From contig CAJBVW010000203.1 in the NCBI GenBank assembly GCA_903959175.1, positions 1 to 45,026 on the forward strand: a DNA stretch of 45,026 nucleotides. The letters are read 5' to 3'. The first letter of the stretch is position 1; the number at the start of each line of letters is the position of its first letter. Below the pieces are notes generated by a model. That model ran no database searches. It saw nothing but the letters and a program-made list of their open reading frames with translations, and was not told where the DNA came from. Below are positions 33,236-42,405 of this stretch, piece after piece. The stretch comes from an uncultured Pseudomonadota bacterium (GTDB lineage Bacteria; Myxococcota_A; UBA796; SXON01). The position numbers were made by a program, and so were the translations under genes.

Positions 33236-34907
33236 TTTGACCGCCGCTTTTCTCGCGCCGGAGGTGTTGCTCGCCGGTGGTCCCAGACGGTTCAATCTGG
33301 CCGTGGAGCGCTTGCTCCTGCACCTTGGGTTTGATGATGTGAGGATTATTGACGGCGCGGGCGACGGCGGTGGCGATATCCTCGTGCATCGGACTAACGA
33401 GTCGTTCGTATTCCAGTGCAAGTGGACAACTTCAAGGAGTATCTCACGGGATGCCGTCGACGAGGTAGAACGAGCCCGGACGCTCTATGGGGTGGATCGC
33501 GCGGTGGTGGTGACGAACGCGACCCCTGACGCGGGCGCGCAGAAGCGCGCGGAAGCTCTCGGGCGGATCGGGTCTCGCATCGAGTTCTGGACGGGTATGC
33601 ATCTTCGGCGTCTTGCCGAGGCAATTCCAACACACGTACCGTCGCTGTTTACGCCCCGCCCGTACCAAAGTGAGGCTATCGAAGCGCTCGAAGCCGACCT
33701 CGCCAGACGCAGGCGCGCACTGCTGATTTTAGCGACGGGCCTCGGGAAGACCGTGGTGGGAGGCGAGGTCGTTCGTCGTTATCTGGAGCGGCAGCCACAG
33801 GATCGCGTGCTGGTGGTCGCGACCATGAAAGACCTCGTCCAGCAGCTTGAGCGAGCGTTCTGGCGGCATCTTCCAAAGTCGACCCCGACGCAGGTTCTCA
33901 CAGGAGACCAGAAGCCGAATCGACTCGAAGGGGTGACGTTCGCCACGGTCGAGTCTGCCGTGAACATCGCAGTGGATGGGTATCGTCCCGCGCTCATCAT
34001 GGTGGATGAAACACATCATCTGGGCGAGGGTGGTGACTGTCAAGAGCTTCTGCGGTTGTGCTCCGGAGCAGCGCAGTTCGGCGTTACTGCGACGCCGTGG
34101 CGAGGAGACGGGTTCGACATCTCGACTCACTTTGGGGAGCCGAGCTATCGTATGGGCATCGCGCCGGGGATGGCGAAAGGGTACCTCGCACAGGTCGACT
34201 ACCAAGTATTCGTCGATAACGTGGACTGGGATGTTGTACGCGGCGCCAGCAGGGAGGGCTACTCCCTTAAGGAACTGAACTCGAAACTGTTCATGCCCCA
34301 GCGCGACGAGGCGGTTCTAGAGGAGTTGTGGGCCGCCTGGACTGCCACTCCCGAACCCCGAGCCATCGTGTTCTGTAAGACGATCGAACATGCCGAGCGC
34401 ATGGCGATGATGCTCTCTCGGTGGGTGCCAAACTGGGCAAATGCGACGTTTCTGCACACTGGCTTAGGGAAACGCGAGCGCGAGGTCGCTTTGAGCGCCT
34501 TTCGCTCTGGACGAATCCCGATCCTGACCGCAGTGGACATCCTGAACGAGGGAGTCGATGTCCCCGACGTCAACATCATCGCGTTCCTGCGGGTGACGCA
34601 CAGCCGGCGCATCTTCGTTCAGCAACTCGGCCGTGGCCTCCGCATCAAACAGGGCGTGAAGGAGCGGGTGCGAGTACTTGACTTCGTCACGGACATCAGG
34701 CGGATCGCTGCGGTCGTCGGACTCAGGCGTGACCTCGATGCGGCGCGTTCGCCGGCGGAGACGCTCATGCTCGGGACTGCGGCGAACATCTCCTTCTCCG
34801 ACCAGAATGTCGGGACTCTGATGGACGCGTGGCTGAAGGACGCCGCGAGTGTCGAGACGGCGCTCGACGAGGCAAAGTTGCAGTTTCCCGAGCCCGGAGG
34901 TCCTTGA
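33210..34907 (+). CDS. Mrr-like (PD-(D/E)XK) nuclease-SF2 helicase fusion
   Basis: GAGDGGGDILVHRTNESFVFQCKW; helicase motifs LATGLGKTVV, MVDETHHL, GVTATPWR, QQLGRGLR. Start GTG 33210 or TTG 33237. Confidence 0.85.
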   Translation: MANSPEGSSLTAAFLAPEVLLAGGPRRFNLAVERLLLHLGFDDVRIIDGAGDGGGDILVHRTNESFVFQCKWTTSRSISRDAVDEVERARTLYGVDRAVVVTNATPDAGAQKRAEALGRIGSRIEFWTGMHLRRLAEAIPTHVPSLFTPRPYQSEAIEALEADLARRRRALLILATGLGKTVVGGEVVRRYLERQPQDRVLVVATMKDLVQQLERAFWRHLPKSTPTQVLTGDQKPNRLEGVTFATVESAVNIAVDGYRPALIMVDETHHLGEGGDCQELLRLCSGAAQFGVTATPWRGDGFDISTHFGEPSYRMGIAPGMAKGYLAQVDYQVFVDNVDWDVVRGASREGYSLKELNSKLFMPQRDEAVLEELWAAWTATPEPRAIVFCKTIEHAERMAMMLSRWVPNWANATFLHTGLGKREREVALSAFRSGRIPILTAVDILNEGVDVPDVNIIAFLRVTHSRRIFVQQLGRGLRIKQGVKERVRVLDFVTDIRRIAAVVGLRRDLDAARSPAETLMLGTAANISFSDQNVGTLMDAWLKDAASVETALDEAKLQFPEPGGP

Positions 34908-35491
34908 TGGCACGGAAGGTCACGAACGACGACCACGTTCAGAGTGTGGTCCGCAAGGTCTACGCGGACGCGTTGCGGGTCGACTGGGAGTACCTGACGC
35001 AGCGGGAGCACACGGAGCAGTACGCGCGCTGGCTCACCGATCCCGAGGTTGGTGGCGTCTTGGCGCCGTGGATGAGTCCGGAGGAGCAGCGCGTCTGGCT
35101 CAAGGACGGACCGCTCAAGGAGTTCGCCCGGGCGCTGGCGGGAATGGGAGATTACGCCGTGTACCTGGACGAGCACCCGCGAAGCCCGCAGGTGGTGGTG
35201 AAGCGCTTGCTCGGTGAGGGCTGGAGTCCAGTGCCGCAGAGCGGCAACACGAAGCCTTTGAGGTGTCGCGCCTCGGACGGCGCAAGATCCGTCACGCTGC
35301 TCTGGGGGCCAGCGAGAGACTTCAAGCATCTGCTCTGGGCTGCGCTTGAGGGGCTGGACCAGAGCCCGGAGATGCAGCTCCGGATTGCGGTTTTCGACAC
35401 GATCTCGAGGCCCTTCGCGTCGGGCGAGAGGGATAAGCTCGCCAGGATTGCTTCACGATGCGGCATCGAAGTGAGCTTCATCCGGCTCTGA
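34907..35491 (+). CDS. Hypothetical protein of the defence operon
   Basis: MARKVTNDDHVQSVVRKVYAD...; stop-start overlap with the helicase gene. Confidence 0.75.
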   Translation: MARKVTNDDHVQSVVRKVYADALRVDWEYLTQREHTEQYARWLTDPEVGGVLAPWMSPEEQRVWLKDGPLKEFARALAGMGDYAVYLDEHPRSPQVVVKRLLGEGWSPVPQSGNTKPLRCRASDGARSVTLLWGPARDFKHLLWAALEGLDQSPEMQLRIAVFDTISRPFASGERDKLARIASRCGIEVSFIRL

Positions 35492-35953
35492 AGGAGGTTT
35501 GGCCACGCGCGGTCCGGCAGCACCCCGCCCTTCTCGACCAGGCGGGCCCAATGCACCCCGGAGTTGTTGGCTGACAGCAGTGGGGTCCTTGAGTTGGCAC
35601 TCCCAGACCACCACGACCCGCCACCCAGCGAGCGCAAGGGCCTCGCGCTGAGCATCATCTCGCGCCCTGTTGGCTTCGAGCTTTGGCAGCCAGAAATCAA
35701 GCCGAGATTTCGGCAATCGCGCAAGTCGGCAAAGGGGCTCCATGTGGCGGTGCCAGAAGCATCCGTGCACGAAGATTGCTGTGCGCCGACCACTGATAAC
35801 GATGTCCGGCTTTCCCGGCAGACCGCGCGAGTGCAGCCGATAACCGTACCCCATCGTCCGCAGCAGCTTCCTCACGGTGAGCTCGGGTGCAGTGTTCTTG
35901 GACCTCACGCGCGCCATCCGCTGACTGCGCTGCTTGGGGGAAAGACTGTCCAT
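35453..35953 (-). CDS. vsr: Vsr-type very-short-patch repair endonuclease
   Basis: MDSLSPKQRSQRMARVRSKNTAPELTVRKLL...GLPGKPDIVISGRRTAIFVHGCFWHRH is the Vsr signature; convergent 39-bp overlap with 34907-35491. Confidence 0.92.
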   Translation of the reverse strand: MDSLSPKQRSQRMARVRSKNTAPELTVRKLLRTMGYGYRLHSRGLPGKPDIVISGRRTAIFVHGCFWHRHMEPLCRLARLPKSRLDFWLPKLEANRARDDAQREALALAGWRVVVVWECQLKDPTAVSQQLRGALGPPGREGRGAAGPRVAKPPSEPDEAHFDAAS

Positions 35954-36063
35954 GGCTGAAGTTATATCCGTGCCCCCCGCGAACGTCGCCGCGGCGCGCT
36001 GCGACGGCCTCGGGGGACTGCAAGCGCCAGTAGAACTTGCGCTTGGGCGGCGGGCGCCCACTC

Positions 36064-36361
36064 GTCCCCGCCGTCCCCACCCCGTCCCCGCCCCGGCGGG
36101 TCTCGCCATCACCAGCGGCAATCAGCCCTTTTCCAACCCGTCCCCGAAGTCCCAGCCCCCGCGACAGCCTCCCCCACGCGCGCGAACCTCGCGCTCACGT
36201 TCAGCCACCGGCGTGATCGCGTCCTCCCCCAGAGCAGGCATGCGGGGCGCCCCAAACCGGGGACTTCGGGGACCACCCGCGAAAGCCGGCCCCACACGCG
36301 CACTTCCTCGTCCCCGTCGAGGCGGGAAACGACCGGGGCCGCCGGGCTCGCAGGCGGGGAC
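36064..36361. repeat. GTCCCCG/CGGGGAC cluster in intergenic region
   Basis: GTCCCCG at 36064, 36084, 36140, 36310 (and GTCCCCA at 36073); CGGGGAC at 36258, 36267, 36355. Confidence 0.7.
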
Positions 36362-36381
36362 CGTCACCGCCCGCCCGGCCA

Positions 36382-38547
36382 TCACGGAGCCGGATCAGCC
36401 TCAACCGGCTCCCCGCTCACCGCGTCCGCCCCGGCGCGCGCGACGACGAAGCACCGCTCCTTCCGTTCGCCGATCGTGGCCTTCCGCGTGCGGTGGCCCT
36501 CGTCGCGGAGGAGCCAGCCGCGCTGCTCCCACACCCGGAGCACGGCCTCGGCGTCGTACTTCTGCCGCTCCAGGAAGCCGCGCAGCTCGGTCGGGAGCAC
36601 GGCGAGGGCGCGCCAGTCGGCCCGGCTCGCCCATGCGCCGAGCCAGCCCCCGGTGGGCGCATCGTTGCCGCTCGGCTCGCCCTCCAGGCGCCCGTAGAAG
36701 CGGTGCTGCTGGCTCGTGGCCCAGGAGAGCACGTCGCGGAGCGCGTCGGAGGCCCGGTCGGCCTCGGCCGAGGCCTTGATGACGGCCTCCCACGCCACGA
36801 GCACCGGGTCGGAGGTCGGCGCCGGCACCCCAAGCGCCTCGTGCAGGAGCCACTTCGCCACGTCGAGCGCCGCGACGTACTGCGCGGCCCGGCCCGCCAC
36901 CGGGTTGCCGTTGCAGAGCTTCGTCCACTCCTCCACGCGCCAGGCGTAGAGGCGGCGGAGGCCCGCGCCCGCGTCGGCGAGTCCGAGCAGGTACTGGAGC
37001 AGGCGCGGCCCGGCGTGCCCGTGGTGGTCGAGCACGCCCGCCGTGATGCGCTGGACGGCGACCAGCGTGTCGGCGCTGCACCCGCCGAAGGGCGAGCCCC
37101 AGATGCAGAGCGTCCGCGCGCGCGTGCCGCCGTCGTTGGTGAAGCTCGTCGCCGGGGCCTCGCCCGTGGAGAGGAGCACGCCGTGGGCGCGCGAGGTGCG
37201 CTGGATGCCCTGGAGCGAGCCGCGCCCGCGCCCGACGCCCGAGGCGAAGTCGTAGAGGGTGCGCCCCACGTCCTCGGACTTCCGGGCGCGCTTGGTGTCG
37301 TCGAGGAAGGTCGGGAGGTAGTCGGTGAGCGCCGCCGCCCGCTCGACGTAGACGCGGGTGTTGTCCCACGACACGACGATGCCGCCGCCGCGCTCGTCGG
37401 GGTTCCCCCACACCGACGCCGCGAGCCGCAGCGTGGTCGTCTTGCCGCGGCTCGTCTCACCGCAGAAGTCCACGATGAAGTTGGCGAGCGTGGGGAAGAA
37501 CGCCATGAGCGGCGGCACCAGCGAGGCGTAGAGCGCCACCATCGCGGCCGGGTAGGGCAGCGCCGCGTTCACGGCGTCGAGCCAGCCCTCCCAGGTGCCG
37601 GTGACGCGGAAGCCGTCGGCCAGGGCGCGCACGCCCGGCTCGGTCACGAGGAGGTGGAGCTGGCGGGGCACCCAGCGCGCCGGGGGCAGGTCCTCGACGG
37701 CGCCCGCGCTCACCGTGCCGCCCGCGCGCACCACGGAGCGGCCCCACAGGAAGCACCGCTCGTCGCCGGTGCCGTGCCAGCCCATCTGCGAGGTCACGCG
37801 GGCCTCGGGGATGGCGTCGAGGTTTGCCGCTTCGAAATCGTCCAGGTAGGCCACGAGGTCGGACGCGGAGTTCGAGGTCACCGGCGCGTCATGCGCGGCG
37901 TAGGCGACGAGGCCTCGCGCGTCGGCGGCCTTCGCACGGGGCACGGGGTGGAGGTGCCAGCCGCCGCCCGCGCCCGCCCAGGCCAGCGCGTAGGTGACGC
38001 TGTTGTCGTGGACGTCGCGGTACCGGCCCTCGATGAGGAGCGGGCGGTGGGCCACGTCCACGGCGTTCACGTTGCCGCTGTCGGGGCTCACGCGCAGCTT
38101 CGCCACGCCGCGGGGCGACACCTCCCAGCCGGGCGGGGAGCGCAGGCCCACGGGCAGGACGTGGGCGCCGAGCACCGGCGCCAACGCCTCGGCGAGCGGC
38201 AGCGCCGTGCTCCGCTCCATCGCCACCTGGAGCCGCCCCTCGGCCTCCGCGCGGGACTGGCGTAGGGCGGCCTCGCGGATTGCTCGCTCCAGCCGACCCG
38301 CGCGCTGCCGCATCCCCTTCTTCGCGCCGAGCCGCATCACCAGCGCCGCCACGCGGTCGGGGGAGCTCCGCCACGCGGCGGCGAGCGCGTCCATGCCCTC
38401 GGCGTCCTCGAGGAGCGCCGCGAGCTGGACGGTCGCCTCCGCCGGGTCGTCCGTCTCCACGAGCTTCGTGAGGCGGGCGAGCCCGACGTTGGCGTCTGGG
38501 GGCGTCGTCGGCGTGGTCGCCGTCACTGCGGGCATCCAGTCATGCAT
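36382..38547 (-). CDS. DUF927-type helicase/ATPase of mobile elements
   Basis: FIVDFCGETSRGKTTTLRLAASVWGNP (Walker A region typical of DUF927), LPTFLDDTKRA; start could be 38568. Confidence 0.75.
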   Translation of the reverse strand: MHDWMPAVTATTPTTPPDANVGLARLTKLVETDDPAEATVQLAALLEDAEGMDALAAAWRSSPDRVAALVMRLGAKKGMRQRAGRLERAIREAALRQSRAEAEGRLQVAMERSTALPLAEALAPVLGAHVLPVGLRSPPGWEVSPRGVAKLRVSPDSGNVNAVDVAHRPLLIEGRYRDVHDNSVTYALAWAGAGGGWHLHPVPRAKAADARGLVAYAAHDAPVTSNSASDLVAYLDDFEAANLDAIPEARVTSQMGWHGTGDERCFLWGRSVVRAGGTVSAGAVEDLPPARWVPRQLHLLVTEPGVRALADGFRVTGTWEGWLDAVNAALPYPAAMVALYASLVPPLMAFFPTLANFIVDFCGETSRGKTTTLRLAASVWGNPDERGGGIVVSWDNTRVYVERAAALTDYLPTFLDDTKRARKSEDVGRTLYDFASGVGRGRGSLQGIQRTSRAHGVLLSTGEAPATSFTNDGGTRARTLCIWGSPFGGCSADTLVAVQRITAGVLDHHGHAGPRLLQYLLGLADAGAGLRRLYAWRVEEWTKLCNGNPVAGRAAQYVAALDVAKWLLHEALGVPAPTSDPVLVAWEAVIKASAEADRASDALRDVLSWATSQQHRFYGRLEGEPSGNDAPTGGWLGAWASRADWRALAVLPTELRGFLERQKYDAEAVLRVWEQRGWLLRDEGHRTRKATIGERKERCFVVARAGADAVSGEPVEADPAP

Positions 38548-39445
38548 GGGCGAGGCCCTCACGAGCATCGAGGAGCAGGTCGAGCGGCCCGTACCAGCCG
38601 CAGGAGTTGCGGTGGCTGCAGCGGGCCGAGCTCATTCGGCCGGGCTCCAGCCAGAACCACACCGACGACCGGGCACAGGCGGGGCAGCAGATGGCGTCGG
38701 CGCGGCGGCCTGACACGCGCGCCCCGAGGTACTCGGCGGCACGGTGGCGGGCCTCAGGCTCCTGGGCGAGCCGCAGGCGCGCGAGGCGCCGCGCGGCGTC
38801 CATCGGCAGAGTCAGCGGGGTGAGCGGGCGGCGCGGCCGGGGCGGCGCGTCGGGCGGCACCAGGGCGAGGGCCTCGGTGAGCACCGCGTCGGGGTCGAGC
38901 AGCGGCGCCTCCGCCCACGCCTTCGCCAGCGCGCGGCCCCCGTCCGGCCGGAGGGCCGGGAGGAACAGCGCGCGGGCGAGGTCCTTCGTCTGCGGGTCGG
39001 CACCGCTCCCCAGCCGCCGGGCGAGGATGACCCAGAGGAGCTTGTACTCCCGCGCGTCCACGTCGCGCCCGAGCGGCAGCACGAGGCGGAAGCGCTGCTC
39101 CGCCGTCGTGTGCCGCCAGGTGGTGTAGATGACGTGGTGGGCGCCCACGAAGCGCGCGTGCGCCTCGCGGGTGCTCACGCCGTTCTCCACGTCGAGCGCC
39201 ACCACCGACGCGCGCTCGAAGCCCGCATTGTGGCGCCGGTCGCCTGCGAAGGCCCCGACCAGAAAGAAGGGGCACGCGAACTTGCCCGCACCCGGGACGG
39301 GCGCGGTGAGGAGCGCGTCGAGGGCCCCGAGGTCGCCCGTCCAGCGCCGCCCGACGACCGGCCACACCACGCCCTCGGCCGCATCGGGGGATGCGTCGGG
39401 GCGGGGCGTGGGCGGGTCGAACAGGGTGAGGGTGAAGGTCCTCAC
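38540..39445 (-). CDS. AEP-like primase with C-terminal zinc finger
   Basis: ALDVENGVSTREAHARFVGAHHVIYTTWRHTTAEQRFRLVLPLGRDVDAREY; CCPAC...C...C cluster; paired with a DUF927 gene. Confidence 0.65.
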   Translation of the reverse strand: MRTFTLTLFDPPTPRPDASPDAAEGVVWPVVGRRWTGDLGALDALLTAPVPGAGKFACPFFLVGAFAGDRRHNAGFERASVVALDVENGVSTREAHARFVGAHHVIYTTWRHTTAEQRFRLVLPLGRDVDAREYKLLWVILARRLGSGADPQTKDLARALFLPALRPDGGRALAKAWAEAPLLDPDAVLTEALALVPPDAPPRPRRPLTPLTLPMDAARRLARLRLAQEPEARHRAAEYLGARVSGRRADAICCPACARSSVWFWLEPGRMSSARCSHRNSCGWYGPLDLLLDAREGLAHA

Positions 39446-39606
39446 GCGCGCCTCCGAAAGGCCTGGCGGCGAGGGTCGCTGACGGCCCGCGAGGCCTGCT
39501 TCCAGCGGGCTTCGTAGGGGTCGCGCCGGGGAGCGACGGGCGGCGCCACCGGCGGGCGGACGGGGTGCTGCCCGGCCGGCAGCGGCGGCGCGGCCGGCGG
39601 GGTCAC
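39442..39606 (-). CDS. Small proline-rich hypothetical protein
   Basis: VTPPAAPPLPAGQHPVRPPVAPPVAPRRDPYEARWKQASRAVSDPRRQAFRRRA; GTG start overlapping upstream stop. Confidence 0.4.
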   Translation of the reverse strand: MTPPAAPPLPAGQHPVRPPVAPPVAPRRDPYEARWKQASRAVSDPRRQAFRRRA

Positions 39607-40319
39607 GCGGCCTCCGCGTGCAGCGTGTCGAGCACGAAGGCGAGGTCCACGGGGATCTTCGCCAGCGGCATCACCCCGGCGGGCGCGCGGGACAGCGCGA
39701 TCTGGGCGGAGGCCACTTCGAAGCGCACCAGCGCGTCGGTGTCGATGCGCCCTAGGCTGTGCAGCCAGAGGCCGATGCTGCTCACGGCGGCCGAGCGGAA
39801 GCGCCGGTCGGCGAGGTCGGCCTGGTTCCACAGGCGCAGCTCGCGGAGCTCCTTGAGGTCGATCATCGTGCCCTCGGGCGCCTTGGCCGTGGCCTCCGCC
39901 TTCTCCGTGCCGGGGGCCGGGATGCCCTCGCCGCGACGAAGCCGCGGCAGGATCTCGTCCACCAGGAAGCGGCGCAGCCGGCGACCGATCGCCTTGCTCG
40001 TCTTCAGGAGCACGAGGTCGAGGCCCGGCTCCAGCAGCACGATGACCTTGTTGGCGTAGGGCGACACCGCCTCGCGGGTGCCGTTCACCGCGGCCTTCAC
40101 CGCGGCGAGCTCCTTGCCGGTGATGACCACGTAGTCGTGGTTCTCGATGAACTCCGCGGCCCACTCGCCGGTGATGGCGTTCACGAGGCGGCGGCCGCCA
40201 TGGGCGTAGCCGAGCAGCTCGCCGATCTCGTGGGCGGGCCAGCCGGCGACCCCGCCGAGGGCGATGGTGGTGAGGGGGCGGCCCTCGAAGGTGAGGGTGA
40301 GGTGCGCGAGCGTGGACAT
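39603..40319 (-). CDS. Phage antirepressor/BRO-N-like protein
   Basis: HEIGELLGYAHGGRRLVNAI...LVLLKTSKAIGRRLRRFLVDEILPRLRRGE. Confidence 0.65.
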   Translation of the reverse strand: MSTLAHLTLTFEGRPLTTIALGGVAGWPAHEIGELLGYAHGGRRLVNAITGEWAAEFIENHDYVVITGKELAAVKAAVNGTREAVSPYANKVIVLLEPGLDLVLLKTSKAIGRRLRRFLVDEILPRLRRGEGIPAPGTEKAEATAKAPEGTMIDLKELRELRLWNQADLADRRFRSAAVSSIGLWLHSLGRIDTDALVRFEVASAQIALSRAPAGVMPLAKIPVDLAFVLDTLHAEAA

Positions 40320-40380
40320 GGGAAACTCTCCAGTTGGATGGCGGGACAAGCCGCCGGCCTCGCTGACCGGCGGGGAGCGG

Positions 40381-40605
40381 TCAGGAGCGAGGAGCCGGGG
40401 GCGGGCGGAGCGCGCCCACGCGTCGGCAGAAGCGGGCGACCGCGGCGCGGTCGGGGAACGAGAGGGACACGTCGACGGCGCCCTCGACGAGGCGCAGCAC
40501 GCCGGGCGCGTCGGGCTCCCAGCGCACGTCCGGGTCCTGGACCTCGGCGGCCACGCTGAGCGACCCCATCTCGAGGGTGGGGAGGATGCGGAGGGCGGTG
40601 CTCAC
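40381..40605 (-). CDS. Small hypothetical protein
   Basis: 74-aa ORF; ATGA-type overlap with 40602-40853. Confidence 0.55.
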   Translation of the reverse strand: MSTALRILPTLEMGSLSVAAEVQDPDVRWEPDAPGVLRLVEGAVDVSLSFPDRAAVARFCRRVGALRPPPAPRS

Positions 40606-40853
40606 GACAGCGCCTCCAGCAGCCCGCCTCCGTCCGAGGCGAACGGCGACACGCGGTCGCGCTCGCGGTCGATGGCGTCGGCGTCGACGCCGAGCTCGGC
40701 GGCCACCTCGGCGCGCGCGTTGGCGATGAGGCGGTCGGCCATCGCCTCGGCGAAGGCGTCCAGCGCCTCCTCCCAGGCGCGCTGGGCGTCCTCGGTGGGG
40801 ATGGGCTTGACCACCACGCGCAGGCGGGGCGTCTTGCGGGGGAAGGTCGGCAT
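40602..40853 (-). CDS. Small hypothetical protein
   Basis: 83-aa ORF at the head of the replication operon. Confidence 0.55.
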   Translation of the reverse strand: MPTFPRKTPRLRVVVKPIPTEDAQRAWEEALDAFAEAMADRLIANARAEVAAELGVDADAIDRERDRVSPFASDGGGLLEALS

Positions 40854-40969
40854 CGGTCGTTCTCCTGGGCTGCCGAGAGGCGGCGACCGAGGAGAGAGCA
40901 GGAGGCGTGCCGAGGCCTTAGATGCAGGTATACCCTATGTTTCGGTGATACATCGGGGGTGATGTTTCA

Positions 40970-41129
40970 GGGGTTGGGGCGCCTCGCGGAGGGGACGGGG
41001 CGGCTGGCCGGTGGCGCGGGGGCGGTGGCGCGTTGGGGGGGGCGCGCGGGGGGGCTGATGGGGTGCGACGGGGGTGGGATGGGGCCGGCGGGGCGCGTTG
41101 GGCTCTTGGCGGGCGCGTTGGCCAGAGCG
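40970..41129 (+). other. G-tract-rich, C-poor intergenic segment (G-quadruplex potential) with GGCGCGTTGG repeats
   Basis: Many GGG/GGGG tracts on the plus strand; GGCGCGTTGG at 41027, 41092, 41112. Confidence 0.7.
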
Positions 41130-41146
41130 GGGCCGACGATACGTGC

Positions 41147-42376
41147 CTACCCGCCCTCGAGCTCCGTCCCCTCGCGAAGCCGGCGCAGGTACGCGTCGTA
41201 GGCGAACGTTCGGTCCCGGCGCTTGCCGGTCGTCTCGACGAGGATGCCCGCCTCCACCAGCGCGTCCAGCGAGCGCGCCGCCGTCGGCCGGGCCACGCCG
41301 AGCAGGCGCATGACGCTTGCCGTCGTGAGCATCGGGTTGCGCGGGAGGAGCTCGAAGAGGCGGACGGTCGCGACCGTGGCGTCGGGGTGGGCGAGCAGCC
41401 GGGTGCGGTCGGTGGCGACGAGCGTGAACAGCTCCTTCGCCGCGGCGACCGCCTCCTCGGCGATAGTGCCGACGCCGTCGAGGAAGAAGTCCAGCCACCC
41501 CTCCCAGTCCCCGTCCACGCGCACGGCGTTGAGCCTCCGGTAGTACTCGGCCCGGTGCCGCTTGAAGAAGAGCGACAGGTAGAGGAGGGGCTGGGTGAGC
41601 AGCCCCCAGTGCTCCAGGAGCAGGCTCACCAGGAGGCGCCCGATGCGCCCGTTGCCGTCGAGGTAGGGGTGGATCGTCTCGAACTGGACGTGCAGCAGTC
41701 CCGCGCGCACGAGCGGGTGCAGCCCCTCGCCGTCGGCGTGGATGCACCGCTCCAGCTCGGAGAGCGCCTCGCCGAGCCGGTGGGGAGGAGCCGGGACGAA
41801 CGCAGCGTTGCCGGGGCGCGAACCGCCGATCCAGTTCTGGCTCCGGCGGACTTCCCCCGGCAGCTTCGACGCGCCGCGCACCCCGCGCATGAGCCGGGCG
41901 TGGGTCGCGTTGAGGAGCCGCATTGAGAGCGGCGGCCCCTGAGGATCAGCCAGCTGCGCCCGCGCGAAGTGCAGCGCGTCGACGTAGTTGCACACCTCCT
42001 CCACGTCGGCGGTCGCCGGCGCGGGCGCCGTGTCCCCCTCAGTGGCCTCGAAGGTCAGGAGGTCCACCAGCGTGGCCTGCGTCCCCTCGATCTGCGAGGA
42101 GATGACGGCCTCCTTGCGGACGAAGGCGTAGATGAACCAGTCCATCGAGGGCACCATCGCCCCCGCGAGCTCCAGCCGTACCAGCGCCTGCTCCGCGACC
42201 CGGAGGCGCTCGTGCAGCGGCCCCCCGAGCTCCAGGGGAGGGTCCCGCGGCGGCAGCGGGAAGGGCACGAAGGCGCGCACGGTCTCGCCGCCGGCGATGG
42301 TGGTGTCGTAGTCTCCGGTCGCTCGATGCACGGGGGCTCCCTGCCTGGGAACGGCGTCGTTCTCCGGGCTCGCCAC
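41147..42376 (-). CDS. Fic-family protein with N-terminal inhibitory motif and C-terminal winged helix
   Basis: HPYLDGNGRIGR catalytic motif; SSQIEGTQATL inhibitory-helix motif; C-terminal HTH SVMRLLGVARPTAARSLDALVEAGILVETTGKRRDR; GTG start. Confidence 0.93.
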   Translation of the reverse strand: MASPENDAVPRQGAPVHRATGDYDTTIAGGETVRAFVPFPLPPRDPPLELGGPLHERLRVAEQALVRLELAGAMVPSMDWFIYAFVRKEAVISSQIEGTQATLVDLLTFEATEGDTAPAPATADVEEVCNYVDALHFARAQLADPQGPPLSMRLLNATHARLMRGVRGASKLPGEVRRSQNWIGGSRPGNAAFVPAPPHRLGEALSELERCIHADGEGLHPLVRAGLLHVQFETIHPYLDGNGRIGRLLVSLLLEHWGLLTQPLLYLSLFFKRHRAEYYRRLNAVRVDGDWEGWLDFFLDGVGTIAEEAVAAAKELFTLVATDRTRLLAHPDATVATVRLFELLPRNPMLTTASVMRLLGVARPTAARSLDALVEAGILVETTGKRRDRTFAYDAYLRRLREGTELEGG

Positions 42377-42400
42377 TAATAACGCACTCGTTATTAGTGG
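42373..42400. promoter_or_regulatory. Perfect palindrome over the fic start (candidate operator)
   Basis: CCACTAATAACG-CACT-CGTTATTAGTGG, 12-bp arms; contains the GTG start (42374-42376). Confidence 0.75.
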
Positions 42401-42405
42401 GGCTG

